64,000 bases of DNA from Coxiellaceae bacterium (GTDB lineage: Bacteria > Pseudomonadota > Gammaproteobacteria > Coxiellales > Coxiellaceae). Shown in pieces: positions 18,110 through 28,076 of this stretch. The stretch's first letter is position 1. Each line of letters begins with the position of its first letter. The stretch is from positions 450,068-514,067 of the forward strand of contig JARGPC010000001.1 of assembly GCA_029212885.1 (NCBI GenBank), given 5' to 3'. The translations under genes and the position numbers were made by a program. The notes under the pieces are model-generated. The model was not told where the DNA came from. It made no database searches and worked only from the letters and a program-made list of their open reading frames with translations.

Positions 18110-19297
18110 TTAAAAATTCATTAAACCATAAATCAATAACGCACAAGCAACAACAAACTCGATAATCACAAATGCTTTACCACCCATCACGCGATACCCT
18201 TTGGCAATTTTTTTATGATAACGGCCACTCCATACCATCAATACCGGCAACAACACCAGCAATGTTACACAAAATATTCCTGCATAACGTAACGCGGTAA
18301 TAAACAAACCCGGATCAAAAATCACAATTAAACCAGGTGGCACTAAAGTAATGCATATCACACGCCATTTGCCGGCAAGGTTTGCCTTAACACTAAAACC
18401 ATCACGAATAAAATCAGCTAATGATAAACCGACACCTAAGAATGATGTGGTTAAACATACCGAGGTAAATAAGTGCGTCATCTCATGCACCCACAAACTA
18501 TTAACTCGATGACTCAATTGCGTGGTTAAATCACTGACCGCGCGGCCTGATTGTGAAATCGCAATCAAACCATTCTTGCCTTGTGCTGCAATATTGCCCT
18601 GCACGGTTAAATCCCACAAAATGTAACACACTAAAGAAATCAAACTACCACAGGTAATGGCCAAACGAAGCTTTGATACATCTGAATGAAAATAATTACG
18701 CAATGGTGGAATAATCGTGGCATAACCAAACGACGTGATCACCACTAAAATTGCACTGCCCAATAAACGAACCTGACCACCGTATAATTTCTGCAAATTG
18801 AAATGCGGCAGCACCAAAATCACCACCATAATATAAGCAATTAATTTAACCGCCATTAAGCCGCGATTGGTGATATCAACTGCACGTACACCATGAAAAA
18901 TCACCGCGCCCAGTACCACAATGAAAATTATCGTACCAAGCCAGGCCGGTACCGACACACCCACCATGGTAAATAATTGACGCAATAAATCCGAACCACC
19001 CGCCGCATATGCTGACAATAACGCAAACAACAACAAGCAATAACAAGCCCATGTAACAATTTGGCCTAAAGGCCCTAAGGTCGCACGCGCCATCGACACC
19101 ATATTGGTATTTGGCGGCAACCATAAATTAACTTCGAGAATAAAAAATGCACCCAAGGTCATCACCGCCCAAGCGAGGAATAACAATAGTGTTGAATGAA
19201 AGAAACCACCGGCTGCTGTGGCCAGTGGCAGTGCAAGCATGCCACTGCCTATTGAAGTGCCCACAATTAGTAAAATACCACCGATTAACTTACCCAT
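18110..19297 (-). CDS. Aromatic amino-acid permease, HAAAP family (TyrP/Mtr-like)
   Basis: An inner-membrane H+-coupled transporter of 395 residues with about eleven membrane segments. It starts MGKLIGGILLIVGTSIGSGM, the hallmark of the tryptophan/tyrosine permease family, followed by ALPLATAAGG. Later segments such as VVITSFGYATIIPPLRNY also fit. The ATG at 19297 is preceded by AAAGGGTG; the longer form from 19354 would add a charged leader unlike the family. Substrate (tyrosine or tryptophan) cannot be decided. It is divergent from the sugar symporter and followed by gmhB. Confidence 0.88.
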   Translation of the reverse strand: MGKLIGGILLIVGTSIGSGMLALPLATAAGGFFHSTLLLFLAWAVMTLGAFFILEVNLWLPPNTNMVSMARATLGPLGQIVTWACYCLLLFALLSAYAAGGSDLLRQLFTMVGVSVPAWLGTIIFIVVLGAVIFHGVRAVDITNRGLMAVKLIAYIMVVILVLPHFNLQKLYGGQVRLLGSAILVVITSFGYATIIPPLRNYFHSDVSKLRLAITCGSLISLVCYILWDLTVQGNIAAQGKNGLIAISQSGRAVSDLTTQLSHRVNSLWVHEMTHLFTSVCLTTSFLGVGLSLADFIRDGFSVKANLAGKWRVICITLVPPGLIVIFDPGLFITALRYAGIFCVTLLVLLPVLMVWSGRYHKKIAKGYRVMGGKAFVIIEFVVACALLIYGLMNF

Positions 19298-19411
19298 AGT
19301 GCACACCCTTTTACTTTGAGCAAATATGATACGAGCTTTTAACCGACTTAGCAATTGCGTAATCCTGGAATAATTAGTAAGGTATACCGGTTTTAATTAG
19401 GAGCCAAACGT

Positions 19412-20779
19412 ATGGTAAAACGGCACGGACTCTGGTACAGCTGGTTAATGATCGGCTTTGCTGCCATCGGCGGCATCTTATACGGATATGACCTTGGCAT
19501 TATCGCCGGCGCAATACTATTTATTCGCGAATCCATTCCCATGACTGATGCACAAAGCTCTTTTTTAGTCGCTGCAGTGCTGGGCGGTGGCGCCATAGCC
19601 ACATTAATCTCTGGACCACTCGCCGATGTATTTGGACGCAAACGAATGATACTGGTTGCTGCTGTAATATTTTTAGCCGGCGTGCTATCACTCGCGTATG
19701 CTCACACTTATAGAATGGTATTGCTCGGAAGACTTACTCAAGGCGTAGGCGTTGGTATCGTTACGATTATTATTCCGCTATACCTTGCCGAATCATTACC
19801 CGCCAATATTCGCGGTCGCGGCATCAGCGCATTTCAGCTGCTACTTACATTTGGCATACTCATGGCCTCCTTGGTCGGATTATACTTTACCCCTAGCGGC
19901 AACTGGCGCGGCATGTTTCTATCCGCCACCGTACCGGGGTTAATTCTATTAGTGGGCGGGCTATTATTACCCAACTCGCCGCGTTGGTTATTCAATAAAG
20001 GCCATGAAGATAAGGCCTATGACATATTGTGCAAATCGAGAACACACTCGCATGCGCAAGAAGAAATAGATCGCATGCGCGCGCTACTAAAAAAATCAAC
20101 TACGCATTGGAAAACCGAGCTAAAAGCACTGTGCTCTAAACGCTATGTGGTACCAGTCACCATCGTTATGCTAGTTGCCATGCTGCAACAATTAATGGGC
20201 ATTAATTCTATTTTGCAACTCAGCGCTTATATTTTAAAAACTGGCGGCTTGAGCTCAAACATCACCGCCATGCTAGGCAGCACAGCTATTACTAGCATTA
20301 ATTTCTTGCTGACTATTGCAGCGTTCTTTTTAGTTGATCGCATAGGACGCAAATTATTATTAATGATTGGCACCGCTGGCTGCATGATTTCACTCTTCTG
20401 CCTTGGCTGCACTTACTTCATATTCGACGTGAGCTTATTGAAAGGTTACTTACTATTAGCCGGCATTATTGGCTTTATCACTGCTTATGCGATAGGGCCA
20501 GGCGTTATTGTCTGGTTAGTCATATCTGAATTATTGCCATCACGCATTCGAAGCACCGGCATGTCCATTGCCTTATTTATTAACTCCATGACTTCAGCCA
20601 TGCTCGCTTCGGTGTTCTTGCCACTGGCGCATCGCATTGGTTACTACAGCGTATTTATGCTGTGCGCAATAGCCGCAGGCATTTACTTTATGATAGCTTT
20701 TAATGTCATTCCTGAAACCAAGAATAAAACATTAGAAGAAATCGAAATCGAATTTGGTGGGGAAGTAGTTTATGACTAA
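19412..20779 (+). CDS. MFS sugar:H+ symporter (sugar porter family, GalP/XylE-like)
   Basis: A 455-residue inner-membrane transporter with twelve predicted segments. Sugar porter signatures are clear: YGYDLGIIAGA in TM1, GPLADVFGRKRM (RXGRR loop), LPNSPRWLF before the central loop, a QQLMGINSILQLSAY motif in TM7 (QQxxGxN), LVDRIGRK, and the terminal PETKNKTLEEIE. AGGAG lies eight bases upstream of the ATG. Its stop overlaps the epimerase start by 8 bp, making it the first gene of a four-gene operon; it likely imports the sugar that the downstream kinase phosphorylates. Confidence 0.92.
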   Translation: MVKRHGLWYSWLMIGFAAIGGILYGYDLGIIAGAILFIRESIPMTDAQSSFLVAAVLGGGAIATLISGPLADVFGRKRMILVAAVIFLAGVLSLAYAHTYRMVLLGRLTQGVGVGIVTIIIPLYLAESLPANIRGRGISAFQLLLTFGILMASLVGLYFTPSGNWRGMFLSATVPGLILLVGGLLLPNSPRWLFNKGHEDKAYDILCKSRTHSHAQEEIDRMRALLKKSTTHWKTELKALCSKRYVVPVTIVMLVAMLQQLMGINSILQLSAYILKTGGLSSNITAMLGSTAITSINFLLTIAAFFLVDRIGRKLLLMIGTAGCMISLFCLGCTYFIFDVSLLKGYLLLAGIIGFITAYAIGPGVIVWLVISELLPSRIRSTGMSIALFINSMTSAMLASVFLPLAHRIGYYSVFMLCAIAAGIYFMIAFNVIPETKNKTLEEIEIEFGGEVVYD

Positions 20780-21719
20780 AGTAGTCATTACCGGTGGTGC
20801 TGGATTTATTGGCAGCCATCTAGTAGAGCTAAGCTTACAGAAAAAATACCAGGTAGTAGTAATTGATAACTTTAAAACCGGTAAACGTGAAAATATTTCA
20901 GCATTCTTAGAGAATGACAGCTTCACCTTAGTAAAAGCCGATATTTGCGATAAACACAATATGGACGAAGCCTTTAAAGATGCCGATTATGTTTTGCATT
21001 TAGCTGCACGCATTAGTGTGCCAGAATCAATGGATAAACCCACCGCTTATTTTTCCACCAACACCATTGGTACACTGAATGTTGTGCAATGTGCACAACA
21101 ACATAATGTAAAAGGCATGGTGCACTCTTCATCAGCAGCTGTTTACGGCGACAATCCCGAGTTACCTAAAATTGAAACCATGCGCCCAGAACCCCAGTCA
21201 CCATATGCCATCAGCAAACTAGACGGCGAATACTTGCTATCAATGGCCGCATTAAATTCCAAACTAAAAACCACATCATTACGTTACTTTAATGTATTTG
21301 GCCCACGCCAAGATCCGTTGTCTGCTTATGCTGCAGCCGTGCCCATATTCATTCATCACGCCGTGCGCAATCAAGATATCACCATCTTTGGCGACGGCAA
21401 ACAAACACGTGACTTTATATACGTTGAAGATATTGCAAAAGCTAACTTGGCGGCCTGCAAAAAAGGTGGCGATGTGATCAATGCGGCTTGTGGTCGCAGC
21501 ATCACCATTAATGAACTGGCCAAACAAATCATTGATATCACTGGCTCTTCATCAAAAATATTACACCAACCGGATCGTGCGGGAGACATAAAACATTCGT
21601 GCGCAGATAATTCGCGCTATGTTGAACAACTAGAGCTGCAACCCCAAGCAGATCTACGCAAAGGACTGGAGAAAACCATTGACTACTTTGACTCCATTAG
21701 AGTGTCGCGCGGTGATTAA
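20772..21719 (+). CDS. NAD-dependent sugar-nucleotide epimerase (GalE/UDP-GlcNAc 4-epimerase-like)
   Basis: An extended-SDR enzyme of 315 residues. It has the Rossmann motif GGAGFIG at residues 8-14, the Ser in HSSSAAVYG, the catalytic pair Y145-x3-K149 (YAISK), and RYFNVFGPRQDP. These fit UDP-hexose or UDP-N-acetylhexosamine 4-epimerases. Substrate size cannot be read with confidence. It overlaps the symporter upstream by 8 bp and the kinase downstream by 8 bp. In this setting it probably interconverts UDP-GlcNAc/GalNAc or UDP-Glc/Gal made by the next two enzymes. Confidence 0.88.
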   Translation: MTKVVITGGAGFIGSHLVELSLQKKYQVVVIDNFKTGKRENISAFLENDSFTLVKADICDKHNMDEAFKDADYVLHLAARISVPESMDKPTAYFSTNTIGTLNVVQCAQQHNVKGMVHSSSAAVYGDNPELPKIETMRPEPQSPYAISKLDGEYLLSMAALNSKLKTTSLRYFNVFGPRQDPLSAYAAAVPIFIHHAVRNQDITIFGDGKQTRDFIYVEDIAKANLAACKKGGDVINAACGRSITINELAKQIIDITGSSSKILHQPDRAGDIKHSCADNSRYVEQLELQPQADLRKGLEKTIDYFDSIRVSRGD

Positions 21720-22827
21720 TAATATTGATTTCACTGCTCTGTTTGAGCAGTTTCAAGTCGAAGGTGAATTCGATCAAGTCAGTCCATTTGGTTCGGGGCA
21801 CATTAACGACACCTATTTAGTCACTACGCGCAGCCCATTGCATCACGACTATATATATCAGCGTATTAACCATCAGGTATTTACCAACGTGCCGCAATTG
21901 ATGAATAATATCAGCCTGGTAAGTAATCACTTACGACACCAATTAATTGCCGCTCAAGACCCACATCCTGAGTGGCACTGCCTCACCGTTGTCCCTTGCT
22001 GCAATGGGCAGATGTACTACCACGACGAACATGGCAATTACTGGGCCGTGTATATTTATATTCCCGGCCAGGCTTTTGACTTAGTACCATCAGCTAATCA
22101 TGCTTATGAAGGCGGTAAAATTTACGGCCAATTTCTAGATATGCTCAGCGATATCGACATCAACACTATTGCCGAAACTATTCCTTACTTTCATAATATT
22201 GATCATCGCGTAAAACAATTTGAACATGCGCTTGCTGAAGATCGTTGCCGACGTAAAGCCAACGCTATCGAGCAAATCGCTTTTATACGCGACCATGCCA
22301 AGCAAATGCGCACCATACTGCAACTCGGCCAATCAGGAAAAATCCCATTACGCATAATACACAACGACACTAAATTTAATAATGTGTTACTAGACAAAAA
22401 TGGCAAGGCCTTATGTGTTATCGATTTAGATACCGTCATGCCCGGCTACTTGCATTACGATTACAGTGATGCGATCCGTACTGCCACCAATACAGCGAAA
22501 GAAGATGAGGCTAATTTAAGCAAGGTCGATATCAACCTAGATTTATTTGATGGCTTTAGTCGTGGCTTCATTAACAGTATGCGCCACAGCATTACCGAAA
22601 CAGAGCTGGCTTTTTTACCGCTATCGTCACACTTACTGCCATTTATCATCGGCATGCGCTTCCTCACTGATTACATTAATGGCGATACTTATTTTAAAAC
22701 GCAGTATGATCAACAAAATTTGGTACGCGCCAAATCCCAGTTTCAATTAGTAAAACAAATTGATAATAAAATGGGCCAGATTGAAAACATTATTCACCGT
22801 ATCATAGACGAAAGTGAAATCGTGTGA
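21712..22827 (+). CDS. NahK-like N-acetylhexosamine 1-kinase (APH fold)
   Basis: An aminoglycoside-phosphotransferase-fold kinase of about 371 residues. Motifs: GSGHINDTYLV (nucleotide loop), the catalytic HNDTKFNNVL with D219, and the metal site CVIDLDTVMPG with D238/D240. The HNDTK and DLDTVMPG pair is what NahK (LnpB) of bifidobacteria carries, an enzyme that phosphorylates GlcNAc/GalNAc at C1. The start is unclear: GTG at 21712 overlaps the epimerase stop by 8 bp, and TTG at 21679 or 21688 is possible. It overlaps the uridylyltransferase start by 4 bp. Confidence 0.82.
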   Translation: MINNIDFTALFEQFQVEGEFDQVSPFGSGHINDTYLVTTRSPLHHDYIYQRINHQVFTNVPQLMNNISLVSNHLRHQLIAAQDPHPEWHCLTVVPCCNGQMYYHDEHGNYWAVYIYIPGQAFDLVPSANHAYEGGKIYGQFLDMLSDIDINTIAETIPYFHNIDHRVKQFEHALAEDRCRRKANAIEQIAFIRDHAKQMRTILQLGQSGKIPLRIIHNDTKFNNVLLDKNGKALCVIDLDTVMPGYLHYDYSDAIRTATNTAKEDEANLSKVDINLDLFDGFSRGFINSMRHSITETELAFLPLSSHLLPFIIGMRFLTDYINGDTYFKTQYDQQNLVRAKSQFQLVKQIDNKMGQIENIIHRIIDESEIV

Positions 22828-23792
22828 CACTAACTTCAGCACTTGATGCGCTTTACCAACAAGAGATTGAACTGGGCTATATTGAACCTAGCCGCTTAAA
22901 AGATAACCTTTATTATAGCTTTGATGACTCAAAATATAACGTCACATTCAAAGCGCAAGTAAATTATTTGCGTGATCACTATATTCAAGACATGGCTAAT
23001 CGCCCCAAACCTGCAGGATTAGAATGCCCAATTTGTTACGGCAACATTCATGCATCAGGCAAAGAAAATTTACGTGTGCATGAATTTAAATTGGCAGATC
23101 AAGATTACTTTGCGCAATTTTCACCTTACCCTTTATTCCCATATCACACTGTTGTGATCAACAAAAAACATTACCCAATGACAATGAACCGCCAATGCGT
23201 CATTGATTTGGTAAACTTTATTGATCAAGCGCCGGAATATACCTGCTGTTCAAACAGCGATGTGCAATGGGCAGGCGCCTCGATATTACAACATCACCAC
23301 TATCAAACATTTAAAAATTTAACTTTACCAATTCAAACTGCGCACGCCGCCTTTGAACAACAACATGCAGAATTCCGATTGGAACTTCTGAACTATCCAA
23401 TTGCATGCGCACGCCTAAGCAGTAGCAACAAGGACACGATAATTAAAATAGGCGGTGATCTCATTGAGAATTGGAAAAACCAACGCGAAAGAAATAGCTG
23501 CAACTTATTACTGGATAAACGTGATGGCCAATATCAGTTGTATATTTTATTTCGTCACCCAGATTTTCGTACACCGATACCGATTCAAAAAGTTAAAAGC
23601 GAAGGCATTGGGGTGGTTGAGGTATGCGGGTACGGCATCTATCCCGTACCACACGGCGATAACAGTGAAATGATATGGGACAAAATCAATAATGACGGCC
23701 TCAATGTGATTAAATACTTAATCAGCGGCAATAGTCCGATTGCAGAAAAAGACTATGCTGATTTTTGGCAGCAGTTAGTGATTAGCTCTTGA
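22824..23792 (+). CDS. GalT-like hexose-1-phosphate uridylyltransferase (HIT superfamily, DUF4922-like)
   Basis: A 322-residue protein with hallmarks of the GalT branch of the HIT superfamily. It has a zinc-type pair C68-P-I-C71 followed by YGNI, FSPYPLFPYHTVVINKKHYP, and the active-site AGASILQHHHYQ with HHHYQ at 157-161 (compare HPHxQ of GalT). It is divergent from classical GalT and closer to DUF4922-type proteins. Start GTG at 22824 overlaps the kinase stop (GTGTGA). The expected role is exchange of UMP between UDP-glucose and the sugar-1-phosphate made by the kinase. Last gene of the operon. Confidence 0.75.
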   Translation: MTLTSALDALYQQEIELGYIEPSRLKDNLYYSFDDSKYNVTFKAQVNYLRDHYIQDMANRPKPAGLECPICYGNIHASGKENLRVHEFKLADQDYFAQFSPYPLFPYHTVVINKKHYPMTMNRQCVIDLVNFIDQAPEYTCCSNSDVQWAGASILQHHHYQTFKNLTLPIQTAHAAFEQQHAEFRLELLNYPIACARLSSSNKDTIIKIGGDLIENWKNQRERNSCNLLLDKRDGQYQLYILFRHPDFRTPIPIQKVKSEGIGVVEVCGYGIYPVPHGDNSEMIWDKINNDGLNVIKYLISGNSPIAEKDYADFWQQLVISS

Positions 23793-24099
23793 ATGCCTTA
23801 ACACTTGCAATTGTTTAATAGGAAATGCAGGGTTTTGCCGACGAACGCGCTTCACCCATAAAGATACCGATTGACGAGGCTTATTTAACCTTTTGGCAAT
23901 TTCGACTTCAGTGACTAAATTATCCGGCGACATACTAATCACATGCGCTGCCGCTGGCATTGATTCAATCGCATTAATCGCAGATATTACTGCTGCTTCC
24001 AATGATACTGCCTTTCTGGGTGAAGTCTAATAATACCGTGCCATTACGAAAGTATATCAATGCATCGTCACAACCTGCTTCATACATAAGTGTTGACAT
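23775..24099 (-). pseudogene. Frameshifted small HTH DNA-binding protein gene
   Basis: The frame from 24002 down to the stop at 23775 encodes EAAVISAINAIESMPAAAH and the helix-turn-helix-like VTEVEIAKRLNKPRQSVSLW. The preceding part of the same family (YEAGCDDALIYFRNGTVLLDFT, shown as YEAGCDDALIYF and GTVLLDFT) is encoded just upstream in another frame, from the ATG at 24099. A one-base insertion near 24003 separates the two; removing it would join FTQKGSI to LEAAVISAI. The family is a common small DNA-binding protein of unknown role, often near mobile DNA. The C-terminus also looks altered. The 3' end overlaps the uridylyltransferase stop by 18 bp. Confidence 0.65.
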
Positions 24100-24107
24100 A
24101 TGTCAAC
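24092..24107. promoter_or_regulatory. Perfect 16-bp palindrome, operator-like
   Basis: GTTGACATATGTCAAC is a perfect palindrome and contains TTGACA on both strands. It overlaps the original ATG of the frameshifted HTH gene, so it could have been its own operator (autoregulation). The role is inferred from position only. Confidence 0.4.
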
Positions 24108-24184
24108 GTTTATTCGGTGAATACAAATATCTAACGATAAAGATACACCATTATATGGAATTCAAAAATACCATATTTTTTTAT

Positions 24185-27100
24185 TTAAGCATGCGCATGT
24201 GGTCCCGCTACAGGTCGAGCCACATGCGCATCCAAGTACTGCCGCGCCTGTTTTACAAACGATAAAAATAATTCAGTGGTCGCAGGCAAACTACTCAGCC
24301 CTCTCATACCCCACAGATTTGACGCACGAGAATCACCGTGACTACCATGACGATGTGTCAATGCTGTAAACTCTGTATCCTGAGGATTCACTTCACCAAT
24401 CTTATTACGCAAACGAACACTAAAGCTCAATTTGTCTGATGTTAAAAAAGCATCACGCTGCAAGCGATCTTTAAAATTCACCTGACCAGCAGGGCCACCC
24501 AACCAATCATAAACACTAGCCCATGCGCGATCGCGATTTGCTGGGCTTGCCTTTAACGCCGTATCTAATCGCAACCTCAAACCATTCATATACGCCTGCA
24601 TATTGGATGCTTTAGCGGCACCAATAACAACATAATTAAATTCACTGGATTTTTTAGGCTTGTCACGGAAGTTTAACTCATACTTATCGTAACTGGCTTG
24701 GTTACTTTGTATCCGCTTGGTTAATTGTGAAAATGCTTTACCAGCAAAAAATTCACTCATCACATCACGCTGAGGCTTTGCTAGCGTTTTAATTTGCTTA
24801 TCTGGCAGAGGCGAACTAAATCTCACCTTATGCTGACAAAAACCCTGCCTATCCACCATAGCTACATTATAAAGTCGGCCAACACGCGTACTGGGCTCTC
24901 CAGCCTTTTCAACCGATGTCACACGCAAAGCATGGAACTGCCTTTCTTTACGCAACTTAAGCTCACCAACGGTAACGTGCTTATCGGTTCCTGCCAAATG
25001 TGTAGCATCAGCCCTAACCTTATTCAACTGATTTTGCAACTCCGCAACCACACGATTACAACTATGATTAGAAGCATTAGGCACACTCCACTCCTTGCAG
25101 AAATGCTTATATTGTCCCTTGTGGTCCTGTGTTGTTCTGTTTATTAATTTTTGCGCCTCATCCATCAATACACTAACATCATTGATACCATTCGATAGTA
25201 AACGGTGACCCGATAAGCGCTGACACTGCACATTAACATTCGTCCAATCTGCCGCTAAACCGCGCCCATCAGCACTTGGCAAAACAGTTGCCGCTTTAAC
25301 GCCATCCATTATTGCTTGTATCCGGATTAACGCCTGCTCAATCGCGACTAAATTTTGCCATACACTAAAACGCACCGCTTGCAGCCCTGGATACTGCTGC
25401 CAATTCTGAAAGTTCTCTTGAAGAACTCCATCCTTCAATTCACCGCGGACATCCACGCTGTGCCTGCGAGACAATGCTTCTGCATAACGACCTAACATCG
25501 CATCAAAGTTTTCGCCCTCATGCCCATACTTTTCCAGCAAAACATCTTGTTTAAAGTCAATGACTCCAACAGGGTCTGTCGTATTATCAACCAACATAAT
25601 GCCGCCACTATTTTCGCTAACAGTAAAATTAGCCGCATGAAATGGCCGCTTCGATCTCACCGTTGAAACCTCATGCAGCCCGGCCTCGTACGCTGCCACC
25701 AATAGTGGAAATAGTACATTCAACCCCTTACCGGTATACACTAAATCGTGCTTAACTTTAGCGTAATCTTCAGGCTTATAGCCCTCTAATTCCCTGTAGT
25801 TTGCAACAAAAAATGCCTCATCTAATTCCAGCGCTGCCTCAAAGGCCTTCATCTCTTCGCTGGCGCCATACTCAGTTGCTTTCGCACAAACCGTAATCAC
25901 TTGTGGACTACTGCCCGGTAAAAATCGCATTAATGCCCCTCTAATACCACCAGAGGAGGCACGCTTAGTTTCTAAATCGCCCTCAACTTTATTATCATCA
26001 TCGAAAGCACCCAATTCATTTAATGGATCTTGCAATCCAGCAACTACATTAAACTCCTGCGTTGGCACCTTATACTCTTCCACCCCAGAGTGCGCCTCTC
26101 TTTCCACAATGGGACGGTAACGCTCAACCTTATTGTACTGATCCTCTGTTAACACACCTGATCGGTATAACTCTTCTGCAGAATTCGAAGCATCTTCGAC
26201 AAATTGCTTTGCCTCTTTACATTTCTTTTTAAGATATCCCTCGGTATGCAAAAGCCGCATACGATTTTCAATAGCTCGGTAATCAGTATCTACCGAATTC
26301 ATCGCCACCGTAGCAGACCTAAACTTTGTTTCCATTACAGCAGCATTTTGAATGAAATAGGCACTATCACTCGGTCTATCAAGCACCAAACTTGAGCGAA
26401 CGCCATCTAACTTAGTAGTAAGCTCAGTAATTTTTCCATTTAATGCGCGCCATTGCTGCAATAATGACTGCATGGCCCAATGCATATGGGCGTTATAAAC
26501 CATGTTATAGTCACCCACGAAGCTAGCAGGACCTTTAGCCTTTTTAAATTGCTGCGCAATTTTATAAGCCTCGATTAATAATCCCAATAACATTACAGCA
26601 TCAGCAGCTAACTCATCACCCTGCACTAACCGACCGTTGGGCAAGTTTAGTGGAAAATACTCAGCATCTTTAAATCCACGCCAAACATACTCGCGACCGG
26701 GTAATTCATTGGTTGGACGAATGAGAATATAAGATGCCATCTCCTTGAAGCTTCTACCACGCCCATCTTCTGCAGCCATTAAAAAACGATTTGTCTTAGG
26801 TTCTTGCGTATCAATCGCACATAAATGCTCATAATAATTTTGCAATACTTTACCAAACGCAGACTCATATAAAGTTCTCTCGTATTCACCACGCTTTGTT
26901 ATCGAATTACCAACCCGCATGCCATTACTAACGTTATGTCGATAAAATTGCTCTATATCAAATGGTGCACCACTCTTTTTTATTGCACCATCTGCGGCGA
27001 AGTAAACTGCAAAGCAACCAAAATGCTTAACAGCCGTATCTAATGAACGACCAAAGTCTTGCAACATATCACCAAGTGACTGCATCTCCATAGCCACTTT

Positions 27101-27727
27101 GACATTGTTCTTCATTTTCGTAATGTTTCTTTTGGCTTCTCTCATCGTAGCGACATAGCCAGTAGCTCCCTTATTGGTCGCTGAAGACTCATACCTGCCT
27201 TTGACATTGCTGGCTTGTGTATGCAAATCGAGAAAATACTCCAACTGAGTAAGCTGCCTTAACAATTCAGCATTGGCTGGCTGCTTTACCATGCTAATTA
27301 ATTCTTCAAAAATCCAGCGGACTACCCGGTTACGCATATAACTAAGGTTACTATCACTACGCATTGCACTGTCATTACGGCGCTTGGCATAATCTGACAA
27401 TAAATTAATCGTAGTATCCGCATCGGCTTGCAATAAACTGCGGCTATAGGGTGTTAGCTCGCGAGAAACATGCTCATAATCTAAATCGCTCTTTTCAATA
27501 CGTGAAACCTCTGCCGTCTCACTACCAAAATAACCCCTCTCAATTTTAACCTTAAACATATCAGGCACATCAGCTTGAATTTGTGCCAATGCAGGTGGCT
27601 CTTTATCACCATAACCCTGCTGGCGTGATGCAACCCAAATATCATGCACCAATCGTAGTGATGCCACTTCTTTATTTTTGCTGCTGAACCAGCTATCGCG
27701 AACAGTATCTGTTAGACCTCGACTCAT
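24185..27727 (-). CDS. Giant orphan protein (1180 residues), candidate effector
   Basis: No family is recognised. The protein is hydrophilic, rich in charged helices, with no signal peptide and no clear membrane segment. The middle (about 500-560) has coiled-coil-like composition (KKKCKEAKQFVEDASNSAEE), and the last residues are His/Ala/Pro-rich. A GIRGALMRFLPGSS segment lies near residue 640. The ATG at 27727 has GGGAGGGGTAAGTG upstream; the start region (GGGGTAAGTGATGAG) closely matches that of the 1214-residue orphan (GGGGTGAGTGATGAG), suggesting related leaders. The 5' leader also carries TGTGGGAG at 27737-27744. Function unknown; effector status is inferred from size and company. Confidence 0.65.
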   Translation of the reverse strand: MSRGLTDTVRDSWFSSKNKEVASLRLVHDIWVASRQQGYGDKEPPALAQIQADVPDMFKVKIERGYFGSETAEVSRIEKSDLDYEHVSRELTPYSRSLLQADADTTINLLSDYAKRRNDSAMRSDSNLSYMRNRVVRWIFEELISMVKQPANAELLRQLTQLEYFLDLHTQASNVKGRYESSATNKGATGYVATMREAKRNITKMKNNVKVAMEMQSLGDMLQDFGRSLDTAVKHFGCFAVYFAADGAIKKSGAPFDIEQFYRHNVSNGMRVGNSITKRGEYERTLYESAFGKVLQNYYEHLCAIDTQEPKTNRFLMAAEDGRGRSFKEMASYILIRPTNELPGREYVWRGFKDAEYFPLNLPNGRLVQGDELAADAVMLLGLLIEAYKIAQQFKKAKGPASFVGDYNMVYNAHMHWAMQSLLQQWRALNGKITELTTKLDGVRSSLVLDRPSDSAYFIQNAAVMETKFRSATVAMNSVDTDYRAIENRMRLLHTEGYLKKKCKEAKQFVEDASNSAEELYRSGVLTEDQYNKVERYRPIVEREAHSGVEEYKVPTQEFNVVAGLQDPLNELGAFDDDNKVEGDLETKRASSGGIRGALMRFLPGSSPQVITVCAKATEYGASEEMKAFEAALELDEAFFVANYRELEGYKPEDYAKVKHDLVYTGKGLNVLFPLLVAAYEAGLHEVSTVRSKRPFHAANFTVSENSGGIMLVDNTTDPVGVIDFKQDVLLEKYGHEGENFDAMLGRYAEALSRRHSVDVRGELKDGVLQENFQNWQQYPGLQAVRFSVWQNLVAIEQALIRIQAIMDGVKAATVLPSADGRGLAADWTNVNVQCQRLSGHRLLSNGINDVSVLMDEAQKLINRTTQDHKGQYKHFCKEWSVPNASNHSCNRVVAELQNQLNKVRADATHLAGTDKHVTVGELKLRKERQFHALRVTSVEKAGEPSTRVGRLYNVAMVDRQGFCQHKVRFSSPLPDKQIKTLAKPQRDVMSEFFAGKAFSQLTKRIQSNQASYDKYELNFRDKPKKSSEFNYVVIGAAKASNMQAYMNGLRLRLDTALKASPANRDRAWASVYDWLGGPAGQVNFKDRLQRDAFLTSDKLSFSVRLRNKIGEVNPQDTEFTALTHRHGSHGDSRASNLWGMRGLSSLPATTELFLSFVKQARQYLDAHVARPVAGPHAHA

Positions 27728-28076
27728 CACTTACCCCTCCCACAGTAGGTTATGACAGTACGATAGATAGGGTATTGATACTCCTACTCCATGATTTTTT
27801 AGTCTACGAGTGGTTGATTAATATAATATTAAATGGGTGGTATTGAGAAATAGACTACAAACTCACGAGAGAATGGATGAAGTGAGATATTTCGATTTGC
27901 AGCAACGGCAGTATAATAACACTGTTAACAAATTACAAGCACCATCTCTATAACTCACTGAATTACCTAAACAATACCTACGGTATATGCAATATGATCT
28001 CTATATGACCTGCCGGAATACTAGTTAACAATTCATCATGCTGCATATGCTTAACTTCTGCCATGATTCCTCTTAG
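27728..28076. other. Gene-free stretch between two minus-strand genes
   Basis: This AT-rich stretch holds the ribosome-binding site of the 1180-residue orphan (27731-27744) and a perfect 15-bp palindrome TTAATAT-A-ATATTAA at 27818-27832 that may mark a promoter or regulator site. No convincing gene, RNA or -35/-10 pair was found. Confidence 0.4.
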
